64,000 bases of DNA from Asanoa ferruginea (GCF_003387075.1 NZ_QUMQ01000001.1:8246001-8310000), one strand, 5' to 3'; positions 1 to 9,147 are shown, counted from the first letter of the stretch. Notes: a model not told the origin generated them from the letters alone. A program made the numbers and translations.

Positions 1-141
1 GCCATGCTGACGCGGCACGGCTGGCAGGTGCTCGCCCAGCCGGACACCCGCACTGCGGTCCCGGCCGCGATGTGGACCCGCTCTGACGCGTTGCGCCCGC
101 TGGGGCTCGCGTCCCTCACCCACGCCCGCCTCGAGAACTGA
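1..141 (+). CDS. C-terminal end of an unidentified protein
   Basis: An open frame enters from the left edge and ends at a TGA at 139-141, giving the last 46 residues of a protein. The visible part begins AMLTRHGWQVLAQPDT and ends LTHARLEN. The 'HGW-x-V' stretch resembles the tail of some class I SAM-dependent methyltransferases, but that is only a resemblance and I do not assign a function. It could also be a chance open frame. The next gene (HxlR regulator) lies on the opposite strand and converges on it. Confidence 0.4.
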   Translation, partial: AMLTRHGWQVLAQPDTRTAVPAAMWTRSDALRPLGLASLTHARLEN

Positions 142-201
142 CTCCGGCGCGGGCTCGACTGTGAGCGCTCGGGCTCCGGAAGGGGTAGGTCTCTCGGCGC
201 C

Positions 202-239
202 TACATGTTTTGGCATGTAGCTACATGCCAAAACATGTA
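202..239. repeat. Perfect 38-bp palindrome between convergent genes
   Basis: Bases 202-220 (TACATGTTTTGGCATGTAG) are exactly reverse-complementary to 221-239 with no spacer. Each half is itself an interrupted palindrome (TACATG, six bases, CATGTA), so the site could form one long hairpin or two small ones. It is AT-rich compared with its surroundings. It lies in the 282-base gap between the end of the first gene and the end of the HxlR gene, where a bidirectional terminator would be expected, but there is no clear T-run on either side. An operator or a dispersed palindromic element is the alternative. Confidence 0.75.
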
Positions 240-423
240 CGGCCGGAACACCACACCCTGGCCGGGCGCGACACGCCCGGAAGCCAGCCGCCGGGCCGGC
301 GTGCGGCGCTAGGCCAAGGTGTGTCGGGCGCTAAGGCGTGGGCCGGCGTCGGGCGCTGGGCCAGAGGCGGCGGCGGGCGCTAGGCCGGCGGCGGCGCCGG
401 GACCGACGCCGGCGTCGGAGGAG

Positions 424-783
424 CTAGGCCACCCGCTCGTCGCGCTGGCGGAGGACCTCGGGGAGGTGGGCGGCGCTCCAGGCGCAGATGGCGGCCAGCG
501 GTTCGAGGAGGGTGCGGCCGAGTGGGGTCAGGGCGTACTCGACGCGGGGTGGGATTTCCGGGTAGGCGGTCCGGGTGATGAGGCCGTCGCGTTCCATTGA
601 GCGCAGCGACTCGGTCAGCACCTTGGCGGTGATGCCGCGCAGCGGGATCGCGAGTTCGCCGAAGCGGCGGGGGCCGTCGCGGAGGCACACAATGATCTTC
701 ATCGTCCACTTGTCACCGATGCGGATCAGCGGGCGGTCGGTGCCGCAGCCGGCGAACAGGTCCGGGTCGAGTGCGATGGTCAC
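424..783 (-). CDS. HxlR family transcriptional regulator
   Basis: A 119-residue winged-helix DNA-binding protein, the usual size for the HxlR family of small dimeric regulators that often respond to redox or electrophile stress. The core runs IGDKWTMKIIVCLRDGPRRF, then the recognition-helix region GITAKVLTESLRSMERDGLI and the wing ending RVEYALTPLGRTLLEPL. I start at GTG 783 because upstream codons carry no family sequence. The gene is divergent from the short-chain oxidoreductase at 844, 60 bp away, so it probably regulates that gene. GTTGCGGTAAC, an imperfect inverted repeat in the gap, is a weak operator candidate. The effector is unknown. Confidence 0.9.
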   Translation of the reverse strand: MTIALDPDLFAGCGTDRPLIRIGDKWTMKIIVCLRDGPRRFGELAIPLRGITAKVLTESLRSMERDGLITRTAYPEIPPRVEYALTPLGRTLLEPLAAICAWSAAHLPEVLRQRDERVA

Positions 784-843
784 CCACCAACCGTAGTCAG
801 TTTCGTTGCGGTAACCGATACATCGGGGGCTACCGTCCGCCGC

Positions 844-1524
844 ATGAGCAGCATCATCGTTTTCGGTGCCGGCGGACGGGCCGGCCGGCGGGTGGTCACC
901 GAGGCACTGCGCCGGGGCCATCGGGTCACGGCGGTCGTCCGCGACCCCGCCAAGCACGGCGACCTGGGCGGGACCGTGGTGTCCGGCGACGTGACCGACA
1001 CCGCGACCATCGCGGCCCTCGCCGCCGGGCACGACGCGGCGGTCAACGCGGCGGCGCGCCTCGACGTGCCGGCCGCCGAGTTCTTCCCGGCAGCGGCCCG
1101 CGCCCTCTCCGACGGCCTGGCCAAGGCCGACGTGCCCCGCCTGGTGGCGATCGGCATCGGCACGACGCTGGAGGTGACACCGGGGGTGGCCGTTCACGAC
1201 GCGGCCGATTTCCCGGCGGAGTACCGCGCGTTCTCGCTGGGCCACGCCGCCCAGATCGACGTCCTGCGGGCGGGCGGCCTCGACTGGGTGCTGCTGGTGC
1301 CGCCGCCCACGCTGCTCGACGACACGACCGGCGGCACGGGCAGCTACCGGACGGGCGCGGAAACGGTCCTGCCGGCCGGCGCGGCGCTCTTCCCGTATGC
1401 GGATCTGGCCGTCGCCGTGGTCGACGAGATCGACCGCCCGCGCCACCACCGCGCGATCATCGCCGTCGGCCCGCTAGCCGAACCCGGCAACGCTGAAGGC
1501 GGCGAAGCCGACCACGGCCAGTAG
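844..1524 (+). CDS. NAD(P)-binding oxidoreductase (NmrA/SDR-like)
   Basis: A 226-residue cytoplasmic protein with an N-terminal Rossmann fold. The nucleotide-binding motif GAGGRAGRR is at about residues 8-16, followed by a second strand VTAVVRDP whose arginine suits NADP(H). The length and the absence of a YxxxK motif fit atypical short-chain dehydrogenases of the NmrA/NAD(P)H-binding group, which reduce small electrophiles or only sense NADP. It is divergent from an HxlR regulator, a common pairing for stress-induced reductases. No clear ribosome-binding site precedes ATG 844, so it may be leaderless. Its last 51 bases overlap the convergent gene that ends at 1474. The substrate is unknown. 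Confidence 0.85.
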   Translation: MSSIIVFGAGGRAGRRVVTEALRRGHRVTAVVRDPAKHGDLGGTVVSGDVTDTATIAALAAGHDAAVNAAARLDVPAAEFFPAAARALSDGLAKADVPRLVAIGIGTTLEVTPGVAVHDAADFPAEYRAFSLGHAAQIDVLRAGGLDWVLLVPPPTLLDDTTGGTGSYRTGAETVLPAGAALFPYADLAVAVVDEIDRPRHHRAIIAVGPLAEPGNAEGGEADHGQ

Positions 1525-2085
1525 CAACGCGACGCCCAGGACGATCGCGCGTTGCCTGGTCGATCGGACGGTCAGGAGGATGACCAGCAGGCCGAGCGCG
1601 GCGCGCAGGACGACGAGCCAGAGCGGGTTGTCGTAGTTCGGGTCGCCGATCCGGCGGGCCTGCACCGCGGCCTCGGCGAACAGCACCGCGCTGGGTAGCG
1701 CCACACCCACCCGCTGTCGCCAGCCCGACATCCGGGCCCAGACGCCGGCGGCGCCGAAGAGCGCCCCGGCGATGATCCCGAAGAACATCCACAGCAGCGA
1801 CGACGGTGCCCACAGGACCGCGACGGCGTCGTGCTGGATGAGGGCGGCGGCGAGGTAGTAGCTGGGCACCGCGACCACCAGCAGCACCGCGGCTCCCAGG
1901 GCGGCGCGGGCCTGGCCCGAGCGCACCCGGTAGCCGAACGCGAACGCGGCCACCGCCCAGACCGCGCTGGAGTTGCCCAGGTCCGCGAACGGGTAGGGCA
2001 GGAACTTGATCCACACGAAGTCGAGGAAACCCAGCGCGATGCCGCACACGACGGCGGCGGGGATCAGTCGACGGTCAACCTGCAC
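1474..2085 (-). CDS. DUF6518-type integral membrane protein
   Basis: A protein of about 203 residues built mostly of hydrophobic segments, with roughly six predicted membrane helices (for example residues 8-25 AAVVCGIALGFLDFVWI and 65-90). It resembles actinobacterial DUF6518 membrane proteins, whose role is unknown. I chose GTG 2085 because it puts the start directly before the first helix; the frame stays open well upstream but there it encodes only arginine-rich shadow sequence. The gene lies downstream of YibE/F on the same strand with a 32-bp gap. Its 3' end overlaps the convergent oxidoreductase gene by 51 bp. Confidence 0.7.
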   Translation of the reverse strand: MQVDRRLIPAAVVCGIALGFLDFVWIKFLPYPFADLGNSSAVWAVAAFAFGYRVRSGQARAALGAAVLLVVAVPSYYLAAALIQHDAVAVLWAPSSLLWMFFGIIAGALFGAAGVWARMSGWRQRVGVALPSAVLFAEAAVQARRIGDPNYDNPLWLVVLRAALGLLVILLTVRSTRQRAIVLGVALLLAVVGFAAFSVAGFG

Positions 2086-2117
2086 AGCGCGCGAGTGTAC
2101 AGATACGATATTTCCTC

Positions 2118-3353
2118 TTATCGAGGGTTGGGGTCGGCCAGTGCTTCCAGCACCTCGGAGCGGTCGGCGCGGGGCCTCGGTGGGCGCGGTGGGCGGGGTG
2201 GCCGGTGTGCGGCGGTTGCGACGAACGCGGCCAGTGCGGTGGTGACCGGCACGGCGGCGACCAGGCCGAGCGTGCCGACCACGCTGCGGACGATCTCCTG
2301 GGCGATGAACTCCGCGGTGAGCACCTCGCTGACGCCCCGGCCGCCGGCGATCACCAGCAGGAGCACGGGCAGGGAGGCACCGGCGTACGCCAGGACGATG
2401 GTGTTGACCGTCGAGGCGATGTGCGCGCGCCCGACGCGGGCGCCACCCCGGTAGAGCTCCCGCCGGGTCAGCGCGGGGTTGGCGCGGGCCAACTCGCCGA
2501 CGGTGGCGGCCTGGGTCACCGTCACGTCGTCGAGCACGCCGAGCGAGCCGATGATGATGCCGGCCAGCAGCAGGCCGTGCAGGTCGACGTCGGCGTGCAG
2601 CAGGGAGAGGGTGATCGCGTTCTCGTCGCCATACCCGGTCAGGTGGGTCATGGCGATCGCCAGTGAGCCGATGGCTCCCGCGAGCACCAGGCTGACCAAA
2701 GTGCCGAGCACCGCGACCGAGGTCTGCGCGCTGATGCCGTGGGTCAGGTAGAGGACCACGAACATGATCAGGGCCGAGCCGGTGACCGCGATCAGCAACG
2801 GTGGACCGCCGCCCAGGATCGCCGGGAGCACGAAGAGCAGCAGCACCGCGAAGCTGACCGCGAGACCGGCCAGGGCCGCGAGGCCCCGCCAGCGGCCGAA
2901 CGCGACGATCGCCGCCGCGAACGCCGCGACCAGCCAGAGCAGGGATGAGCCGCGCTGGTGGTCGGCGATCGTGTAGACGGTCAGGGTCGGGTCCTCGGCA
3001 TCGGTCAGCGGGGTGACGAGCACCTTGTCGCCGACCTCGACGTGTGGTGCGCCGGGGCCGGTCGGGAGATCCGTGTCCTGCGTCTGCCCCGATTCGAGCC
3101 TCACCGTCGCCGTGCCGCACGGGCCGGGGTCGGGTGGGCCCTCCACGGTTGGCGGGCAGGCCTCCGTCACGACCTTGGTGACCGTGGCGTGGAAGCGCGG
3201 TACCGGGTCGACCTCCTTGACCTTGGCCACCGGGCCGGGCCAGAGCAGGACGGTGGCGATGCCGGTCGCCAGGAACGCCGGGATCAGGACGGCGGCGAGG
3301 ATGACCCGCAGGCGGCGGGGCGCCCGCGGTGCGGGCGGATGGTCGTGCCCCAA
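2118..3353 (-). CDS. YibE/F family membrane protein
   Basis: A protein of about 411 residues with an N-terminal membrane helix (RVILAAVLIPAFLATGIATV), a roughly 100-residue extracytoplasmic domain, then about seven more helices. The segment GIIIGSLGVLDDVTVTQAATV with following residues ELARANPALTRRELYRGG is characteristic of the YibE/F family; function is unknown, possibly transport. The start is inferred to be TTG 3353, one base after the stop of the NrfD-like gene, implying translational coupling; no ATG or GTG lies nearby in frame. The C-terminus is a proline/arginine-rich tail. It is the fourth gene of the formate dehydrogenase operon, but nothing in it ties it to formate oxidation. Confidence 0.85.
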   Translation of the reverse strand: MGHDHPPAPRAPRRLRVILAAVLIPAFLATGIATVLLWPGPVAKVKEVDPVPRFHATVTKVVTEACPPTVEGPPDPGPCGTATVRLESGQTQDTDLPTGPGAPHVEVGDKVLVTPLTDAEDPTLTVYTIADHQRGSSLLWLVAAFAAAIVAFGRWRGLAALAGLAVSFAVLLLFVLPAILGGGPPLLIAVTGSALIMFVVLYLTHGISAQTSVAVLGTLVSLVLAGAIGSLAIAMTHLTGYGDENAITLSLLHADVDLHGLLLAGIIIGSLGVLDDVTVTQAATVGELARANPALTRRELYRGGARVGRAHIASTVNTIVLAYAGASLPVLLLVIAGGRGVSEVLTAEFIAQEIVRSVVGTLGLVAAVPVTTALAAFVATAAHRPPRPPRPPRPRADRSEVLEALADPNPR

Positions 3354-3354
3354 C

Positions 3355-4350
3355 TCAGCTGTCCTGGCGGGCGGCGATGCGTTCGCGCTGCGGCAGCACC
3401 GTGTATTTCGGGTCGGCGGCCGACGCCTTGCCGGCCTCGAAAACGCCGTAGCGGGTGGCCACCGAGCCGGCCAGCAGCGCCGCACCGGCCAGCGCCGACA
3501 CCACCCGGCTGCGGGCACCGAGCAGCGCGCCGGCGGCACCGGCCGCGGTCAGCAGCCGGGCCGCGCGGAGCAGCTTTCCGGCCTTGCCCTGCCGGAACGG
3601 CTCGCTGAGTAGGCCCAGCTTGTGTTCGACGCCGTGCGTGGCGGTCAGTTCGAGCGCCGCGCCGGCCACCGCGAGCGTGCGCGCCGGGCCGGCCTGCGCG
3701 ACCGGGGCGCCGATCAGGCCGGCCGCTCCGCCGCTGGCCAGCGCGCTGCCGGCGAAGACGAAGGGCAGCCGGGGGTAGGCCTCGTGCCAGGACGGCGTCG
3801 CCGTGTCGGACAGCAGCACGGCCGTGTAGGTGGCCAACGCCGGTGCGGTGGCCGCGGCGGCCAGCCCGCCGACCCGGCCGGCGACCGGCAGCGCGCGGGC
3901 GGCGAGCCCGACCACGCCGTCGCGCGGCAGCCAGGGCGCGGCCTCGGCGACCGCCGCCACGCCCGCCGCCGCGCCGAACGCGCTGAGGATCCAGGTGCCG
4001 ACCGACATCGGGGAGGTCGGCTTGGCGACCCGGAGCATGTGGTGGAAGCGGGCGGGCCGGCCGAGGTCGTTGACCAGGAAGTAGGCGCTCGCGCCGAGGG
4101 CGGCCAGCGCGGTGACCCGGCCGGTGGTGCGCAGCGCCGGTCGGCCGGTCAGGTCGGCGCCGGCGGCGATCAGCGCGGAGCCGGCCGCCAGCCCGCCGGT
4201 GAACAGGTAGGCGGCGATGTCGTGCCGCCAGACCGGGGTCTTGACCACCTGCTGGCCGTAGTAGGACCGGAAGTCGGCCGGCGGCACCATCACCCGGTCG
4301 CCCTTGCCGCCCTTGCCCTTGCCGCCTTTGCGCCGCTCGCCTTCGCTCAC
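3355..4350 (-). CDS. NrfD/PsrC-like membrane subunit of formate dehydrogenase
   Basis: A 331-residue polytopic membrane protein with about eight to nine helices, of the NrfD/polysulfide-reductase type. It is expected to anchor the FdhA-FdhB module in the membrane and pass electrons to the quinone pool. The conserved start region YYGQQVVKTPVWRHDIAAYL leads into helix 1, and LVNDLGRPARFHHMLRVAKP is the typical loop near the quinone site. Start GTG 4350 overlaps the FdhB stop in a GTGA junction, and the 5' end has a lysine/glycine-rich cytoplasmic tail. It is third in the operon. There are no haem-ligand features of the cytochrome b556 type of anchor, so the NrfD type is preferred. Confidence 0.88.
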   Translation of the reverse strand: MSEGERRKGGKGKGGKGDRVMVPPADFRSYYGQQVVKTPVWRHDIAAYLFTGGLAAGSALIAAGADLTGRPALRTTGRVTALAALGASAYFLVNDLGRPARFHHMLRVAKPTSPMSVGTWILSAFGAAAGVAAVAEAAPWLPRDGVVGLAARALPVAGRVGGLAAAATAPALATYTAVLLSDTATPSWHEAYPRLPFVFAGSALASGGAAGLIGAPVAQAGPARTLAVAGAALELTATHGVEHKLGLLSEPFRQGKAGKLLRAARLLTAAGAAGALLGARSRVVSALAGAALLAGSVATRYGVFEAGKASAADPKYTVLPQRERIAARQDS

Positions 4351-5279
4351 GGCCGCCGGCCCAGGAAGGCCACGACCGCCGCGGCGGCCATCGTCAACGC
4401 TGCCACGCCCGCATGCTTCCACATGGATGGCAGGTCACGGGTGGTGACCACCGGATCCGGGGGCAGGCCGTAGACCTCGGGCTCGTCGAGCAGCAGGAAG
4501 AACGCGCCGTCGCCGCCGACGCCGTCGGACGGGTCGTGGCCGTAGAGCTTGGCCTCGGATACGCCCCGCTCGTGCAGCACCTCGACCCGCTTGGCGGCCC
4601 GGTCGCGGAGTTCGTCGAGCTCGCCGTATTGGATCGACTGGGTCGGGCAGGCCTGCGCGCAGGCGGGCGTCATGCCCTCGCCGATCCGGTCGTAGCAGAG
4701 CGTGCACTTCCACGCCCGGCCGTCGTCCTTGCGCTGGTCGATGACGCCGTAGGGACAGGCCGGGATGCAGTAGCCACAGCCGTTGCAGATGTCTTCCTGG
4801 ACCACGACGGTGCCGAACTCGGTGCGGAACAGCGAGCCGGTCGGGCAGACGTCGAGGCAGGCGGCGTGCGTGCAGTGCTTGCACACGTTCGACATCATCA
4901 ACCAGCGCAGGTCGCGGTCGTCGCGGCCGGTCGAGCCCGGCAGCGTCGACGACGGCATGCCGAGGAACTGGGTCGACACGGTCGCCTCGGCCTCGCGGAG
5001 CACGTCCATCGACGCCTCGCTGGGCGACTCCTGCTCGATGAACGCGACGTGCCGCCAGGTGTTGGCGGACAGGCCGCCGCTGTTGTCGTAGGACCGGCCG
5101 AGCAGATTCAAACCGTCTTCGGGGATGGCGTTCCACTCCTTGCAGGCCACCTCGCACGCCTTGCAGCCGATGCAGACGCTGGTGTCGGTGAAGAAGCCCA
5201 TCCGGGGCGGCGCGTCGACGTAGCCCGCGTCCGGTGCCGGGTCGATCGGCCCGAAGAAACTGTTGGGACCGGCCATCAT
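4347..5279 (-). CDS. fdhB: Formate dehydrogenase iron-sulfur (beta) subunit
   Basis: A 310-residue electron-transfer subunit with four cysteine clusters for [4Fe-4S] centres: CIGCKACEVAC near residue 36, CKHCTHAACLDVCP near 135, CNGCGYCIPACP near 165, and CTLC...CAQACP near 192-213. This is the four-cluster layout of FdoH/HybA-type subunits. A C-terminal hydrophobic helix (HAGVAALTMAAAAVVAFLG) may anchor it to the membrane. ATG 5279 overlaps the stop of fdhA in an ATGATG junction, so translation is probably coupled. The subunit carries electrons from the molybdopterin subunit FdhA to the NrfD-like protein encoded next. Confidence 0.93.
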   Translation of the reverse strand: MMAGPNSFFGPIDPAPDAGYVDAPPRMGFFTDTSVCIGCKACEVACKEWNAIPEDGLNLLGRSYDNSGGLSANTWRHVAFIEQESPSEASMDVLREAEATVSTQFLGMPSSTLPGSTGRDDRDLRWLMMSNVCKHCTHAACLDVCPTGSLFRTEFGTVVVQEDICNGCGYCIPACPYGVIDQRKDDGRAWKCTLCYDRIGEGMTPACAQACPTQSIQYGELDELRDRAAKRVEVLHERGVSEAKLYGHDPSDGVGGDGAFFLLLDEPEVYGLPPDPVVTTRDLPSMWKHAGVAALTMAAAAVVAFLGRRP

Positions 5280-8200
5280 TCCCCCGTCTCGGGTGTCTCC
5301 AGCGGCGCGTAGTGCGAGGCGTCGAGCCCGGCCCGGCGCAGGTAGTCGGCGATGTAGTCGAGCAGGGCCGGGCCGGTCGGGCGGCGGCCGGGGCGGATGT
5401 CGCAGGTGCCGACCTTACTTTCCTGGATGAGCACGTTGGGGTCGAGCGTGATGCCGAAAAGGTCGTTGGCCGAGTCGCCGGTGGTCAGGCCGGAGCCACC
5501 CCAGTGGTAGGGCAGCCAGATCTGGTGGATCACCCGGCCGTCGATCCGCAGCGGGCGCAGCCGGGCGGTGACCATCACCCGGGCCTCGACGGCCGCCCGA
5601 CCGGTGACCACGTGTGCCCAGCCCATGTGCTCGAGCCCGCGCTCCTCGGCCAGGGCCGGCGAGACCTCGACGAACATGGCCGGCTGGAGTTCGGAGAGGT
5701 AGGCGAGCTGGCGGCTCATCCCGCCCGCGGTGTGGTGCTCGGTGAGCCGGCTGGTGGTGAAGATGAACGGGAACACGTCGGAGTGCGCGTCCGGCGGCGA
5801 CGGGTTGAGCAGGTTGTCGGGGCGGTCGTACACCTTGCGGGTGGGGTTGGCCTGTTGGGTGTAGAGCGGGTTGCGCAGCGGCGACTCGGCCGGCTCGTAG
5901 TGCGTCGGCAGCGGCCCGTCGATCAGGCCGGCCGGCGCGAACAGCCAGCCCTTGCCGTCGCCCTGCATGATGAACGCGTCGTCGCCGGCCAGACCGGCGA
6001 TGCCACCGGTGCCGCGCTTCGGCCGGTGGGACGGGTCCTTGGTCTTCTCGAAGTCGGGCACGTCGTGGCCGGTCCACTCCCCCTTGTCCGGGTCCCACCA
6101 GACGTAGGCCTTCTTCTCGCTCCACGGCACGCCCTGCGGGTCGGCCGACGCGCGGTTGTAGAGGATGCGCCGGTTGGCCGGCCAGGCCCAGCCCCACTCC
6201 GGCGCGACCCAGCTCTGCTCCGAGCCGGGCTTGCGGCGCGCGGCCTGGTTGACCCCGTCGGCGAACACCCCGCTGTAGATCCAGCAGCCGCAGGCCGTGG
6301 AGCCGTCGTCCTTGAGCGCGGTGAAGCCGGGGACGGGTTTGCCGTTGGCGACCTCGTACCCGTTGATCTCCTTGAGCACCGCCTCGGCGCTGGGCTCGTC
6401 GTGCTGCCCGCTGATCGGGTAGTTCCAGGCCAGGTCGAGGACCGCGCGATCGCGCTCCAGTGTGGACGTGGCCAGCCGCTCCCGGACCAGCCGGCCCAGG
6501 TGGTAGAAGAACCACAGCTCCGAGCGGCAGTCCTGCGGCGGGTCGACGGCCTTCTCCCGCCACTGGAGCATCCGCTGGGTCTGCGTGAAGGTGCCTTCCT
6601 TCTCCACGTGCGACGCCGCCGGCATGAAGAACACCTCGGTGCGGCAGTCTTCGGTGACGATCTCGCCGGTCTCGATCTCGGGCGAGTCCTTCCAGAAGGT
6701 GGCGCTCTCGATCATGTAGAGGTCGCGGACCACCAGCCAGTCGAGGTTGGCCATGCCGAGCCGCTGGGCGCGGCCGTGCGCCGAGCCGACCGCCGGGTTC
6801 TGGCCGAGCAGGAAGTAGCCCTTCACCTTCCCGTCGATCATGTTCAGCACCTGCTGGTAGGTGCCGTGGTCGCCGGTCAGCCGGGGCAGGTAGCCGTACC
6901 CCCAGTTGTTCTCCGGTGTGGCGTTGTCGCCGAAATAGGCCTTGAGCAGGCTGACCGCGTAACTGCGGGCCTGCGACCAGAAACCCTTCTGACCCGGGTG
7001 CCTTATCGAGTCGACCCAGAGGCTGAACGTCTCGTGCTGCTTGTAGTGCGGCATCGGCAGGTAGCCCGGCAACAGGTTGAACAGCGTCGGGATGTCGGTG
7101 GAGCCCTGGATGCTGGCGTGCCCGCGCAGCGCCATGACGCCGCCACCGGGCCGGCCCATGTTGCCGAGCAGGAGCTGGATGATCGCGCCGGCCCGGATGT
7201 ATTGCACCCCGACGCTGTGCTGGGTCCAGCCGACCGAGTAGACCAACGCCGTGGTGCGCTCGCGCCCCGAGTTGCGGGTCCACGCCTCACAGACCTTCTG
7301 AAACTGCTCCGGGGGTACGCCGCAGACGCGCTCGACCACCTCCGGGGTGTAGCGGGCGTAGTGCCGCTTGAGGATCTGGTAGACGCAATGCGGATCCTGG
7401 AGCGTCTCGTCGCGCTCGGAGATGTTGCTGACCGGGGCACCGTGCGACTCGTGCCGCAGCGCCGCACCGGTCTCCCGCTGGGTGTGCATCTCACCGTGGG
7501 TCGGCACGCGCGTGTCGTGGCCCTGGTATTGCCAGCTCTTCGGGTCGTAGGTGCCGGTCTCCTCGTGGTAGCCGGAGAACAGCCCGTCGAGGTCCTCGGT
7601 GTCCAGGTAGTCGTCGCGGATGATGGTGGCCGCGTTGGTGTAGGCGAGCACGTACTCCCGGAACTCGAGCTCGTTCTGCAGGATGTAGTTGATCACCCCG
7701 CCGAGGAACGCGATGTCGGAGCCGACGCGCAGCGGCACGAACTGATCCGCCAGCGCGCTGGTCCGGGTGAACCGCGGGTCGACATGGATCACCGTCGCAC
7801 CGCGCTTCTTCGCCTCCATCACCCACTGGAACCCGACCGGGTGTGCCTCGGCCATGTTGGACCCTTGGATGACGATGCAGTCGGCGTTAGCCAGGTCCTG
7901 CTGGAACCCGGTGGCCCCGCCACGGCCGAAGCTGGTCCCCAGACCGGGGACGGTGGAGGAGTGTCAAATACGCGCCTGGTTCTCGATCTGGATAGCGCCC
8001 ATCGCGGTGAACAACTTCTTGATCAGATAGTTCTCTTCGTTGTCCAGCGTGGCGCCACCCAGGCTCGAGATGCCCAGGGTCCGGTTGAGCGGCCGGCCGT
8101 CGTCGGCCTTGTCTTCCCACGTGTCGGCGCGGGCCTTGACCACCCGGTCGGCGATCATCTCCATCGCCGTGTCGAGGTCGAGCTCTTCCCAGTCTTTCGC

Positions 8201-8533
8201 GTAGGGCCGGCGGTAGAGCACCGTGCGGATCCGCCGGTCGCTGGTCACCAGGCTCTTGCTGGCCGACCCTTTGGGGCAGAGCCGGCCGCGCGAGATCGGG
8301 CTGTCCGGATCACCCTCGATCTGGGTGACCTCGCCATCCTTGACGAACACCCGCTGCCCACACCCGACGGCGCAGTAGGGACACACGGATTTCGCGACGG
8401 AGTCGGCCTCTTTGGTGCGCGGGGTGAGGCTCTCGGTGCGCGCGGAACGGGCGGCATGCCCCCGCCCAAGCGGGTCAGTGCCCGTGAGCTGCCGGTAAAC
8501 CGGCCACCCCTCGATCCACGTCCGGACCCCCAC
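5276..8533 (-). CDS. fdhA: Formate dehydrogenase catalytic subunit, selenocysteine-containing
   Basis: A molybdopterin oxidoreductase of about 1085 residues that oxidises formate to CO2. An N-terminal [4Fe-4S] site is seen as CPYCAVGCGQRV with the fourth cysteine in RLCPKG. Codon 190 is an in-frame TGA (7966-7964) in the context ENQARI-U-HSSTVPGLGTSF, the position of the selenocysteine ligand to molybdenum in this family. The frame continues uninterrupted after it to 5276 with conserved sequence (SNMAEAHPVGFQWVMEAKKRG). A SECIS hairpin follows the TGA. Start GTG 8533 gives MGVRTWIEGWPVYRQLTG, the usual actinobacterial N-terminus. Automated calling will probably split the gene into 7964-8533 and 5276-7855. 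No sel genes or fdhD lie within the window. Confidence 0.95.
7935..7966 (-). promoter_or_regulatory. Bacterial SECIS element with its UGA codon
   Basis: On the minus strand the UGA codon (7966-7964) is followed, after an 18-nt offset, by a hairpin whose stem GUCCCC/GGGGAC (7951-7946 and 7940-7935) closes a GGUCU loop (7945-7941). From memory, the E. coli fdhF SECIS also carries GGUCU in its apical loop 18 nt after its UGA, so both loop and spacing match. The loop is the site that SelB recognises to insert selenocysteine. The hairpin lies inside the coding sequence, as is usual in bacteria. Confidence 0.92.
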
Positions 8534-8539
8534 GCACTC

Positions 8540-8554
8540 ACCCTAGATCAGGGT
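8540..8554. promoter_or_regulatory. Palindrome just upstream of fdhA start
   Basis: ACCCTAGATCAGGGT is a 5-5-5 inverted repeat lying 7-21 bp upstream of the GTG start of fdhA. It covers the expected ribosome-binding region (AGGGTGAGT), so it could be a repressor operator or a small hairpin that limits initiation. No regulator is encoded nearby. This is suggestive only. Confidence 0.3.
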
Positions 8555-8577
8555 CGCTCGGCACGCACGGGTTGCGC

Positions 8578-9114
8578 CTACCGCCAACCTGCGGGCAACC
8601 ACGGGCGCCCGGGCGCTTCGGCCACCGGCCACTGCGATGGCTCATCGGCCGCCAGATCCTCCGCCTCCGCCACCCTGAGCTGGACCCGACAGGCGCGGAT
8701 GAACTCCTGCTCGGCCTCTCGCATCCGCTCCCCGGGCGGCGCCCCACCGAACTCGGCCGCACGGGGATCCTCATGCCCCTCGGCAACCCGCAGCACCGCC
8801 CACGCGTGCCGGATCATCATCCGCGCCGCCCGCTGCACCCGCACGTTGCCAACCAAGCGCAACTGCACGAGCAGTGCGCCCATTGCTTCCCGCTCCGTCT
8901 CGATGGTGACCCGGTGCGCATCACCATCCACTGCGGAGCCCAGGCGCCCGACCAGGCGTTGGTATCGCTGACACGCCGATACGAAGTCGATGCTCAGCGA
9001 AGCATCCCACCGGGTCCGCAGAATGTGGCGCTCCTTGCGCCGCTCAACGAGCTGACCCGGAACGAACCCAGCGATCAAACCGGACACCAGGGCGACAACC
9101 GGCAGCCAAGACAT
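8578..9114 (-). CDS. Hypothetical membrane-anchored protein
   Basis: A 178-residue protein with one N-terminal hydrophobic segment (SWLPVVALVSGLIAGFVPG) followed by a charged, mostly helical cytoplasmic domain rich in Arg and Glu, for example VERRKERHILRTRW and GERMREAEQEFIRACRVQL. I do not recognise a family. ATG 9114 is the only sensible start because it places the membrane helix at the terminus. It is 44 bp upstream of fdhA on the same strand, but the spacing and its own different composition give no evidence of a shared function. A long palindrome separates it from the upstream DUF559-like gene. Confidence 0.65.
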   Translation of the reverse strand: MSWLPVVALVSGLIAGFVPGQLVERRKERHILRTRWDASLSIDFVSACQRYQRLVGRLGSAVDGDAHRVTIETEREAMGALLVQLRLVGNVRVQRAARMMIRHAWAVLRVAEGHEDPRAAEFGGAPPGERMREAEQEFIRACRVQLRVAEAEDLAADEPSQWPVAEAPGRPWLPAGWR

Positions 9115-9147
9115 CGACCCATCCTGCCGGAGTGCGCGCGTCTCTTC

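Noticed and set aside
7964-7966. fdhA as a pseudogene broken by a nonsense mutation
   Set aside because: The stop is TGA exactly at the selenocysteine position, with a correctly spaced SECIS loop, and the frame is intact on both sides for more than 1000 codons.
5234-8971. A 1245-codon open frame on the plus strand
   Set aside because: It is the antisense shadow of fdhA and fdhB: GC-rich codon bias leaves the opposite strand open. It has no family motifs and even runs through the selenocysteine codon region.
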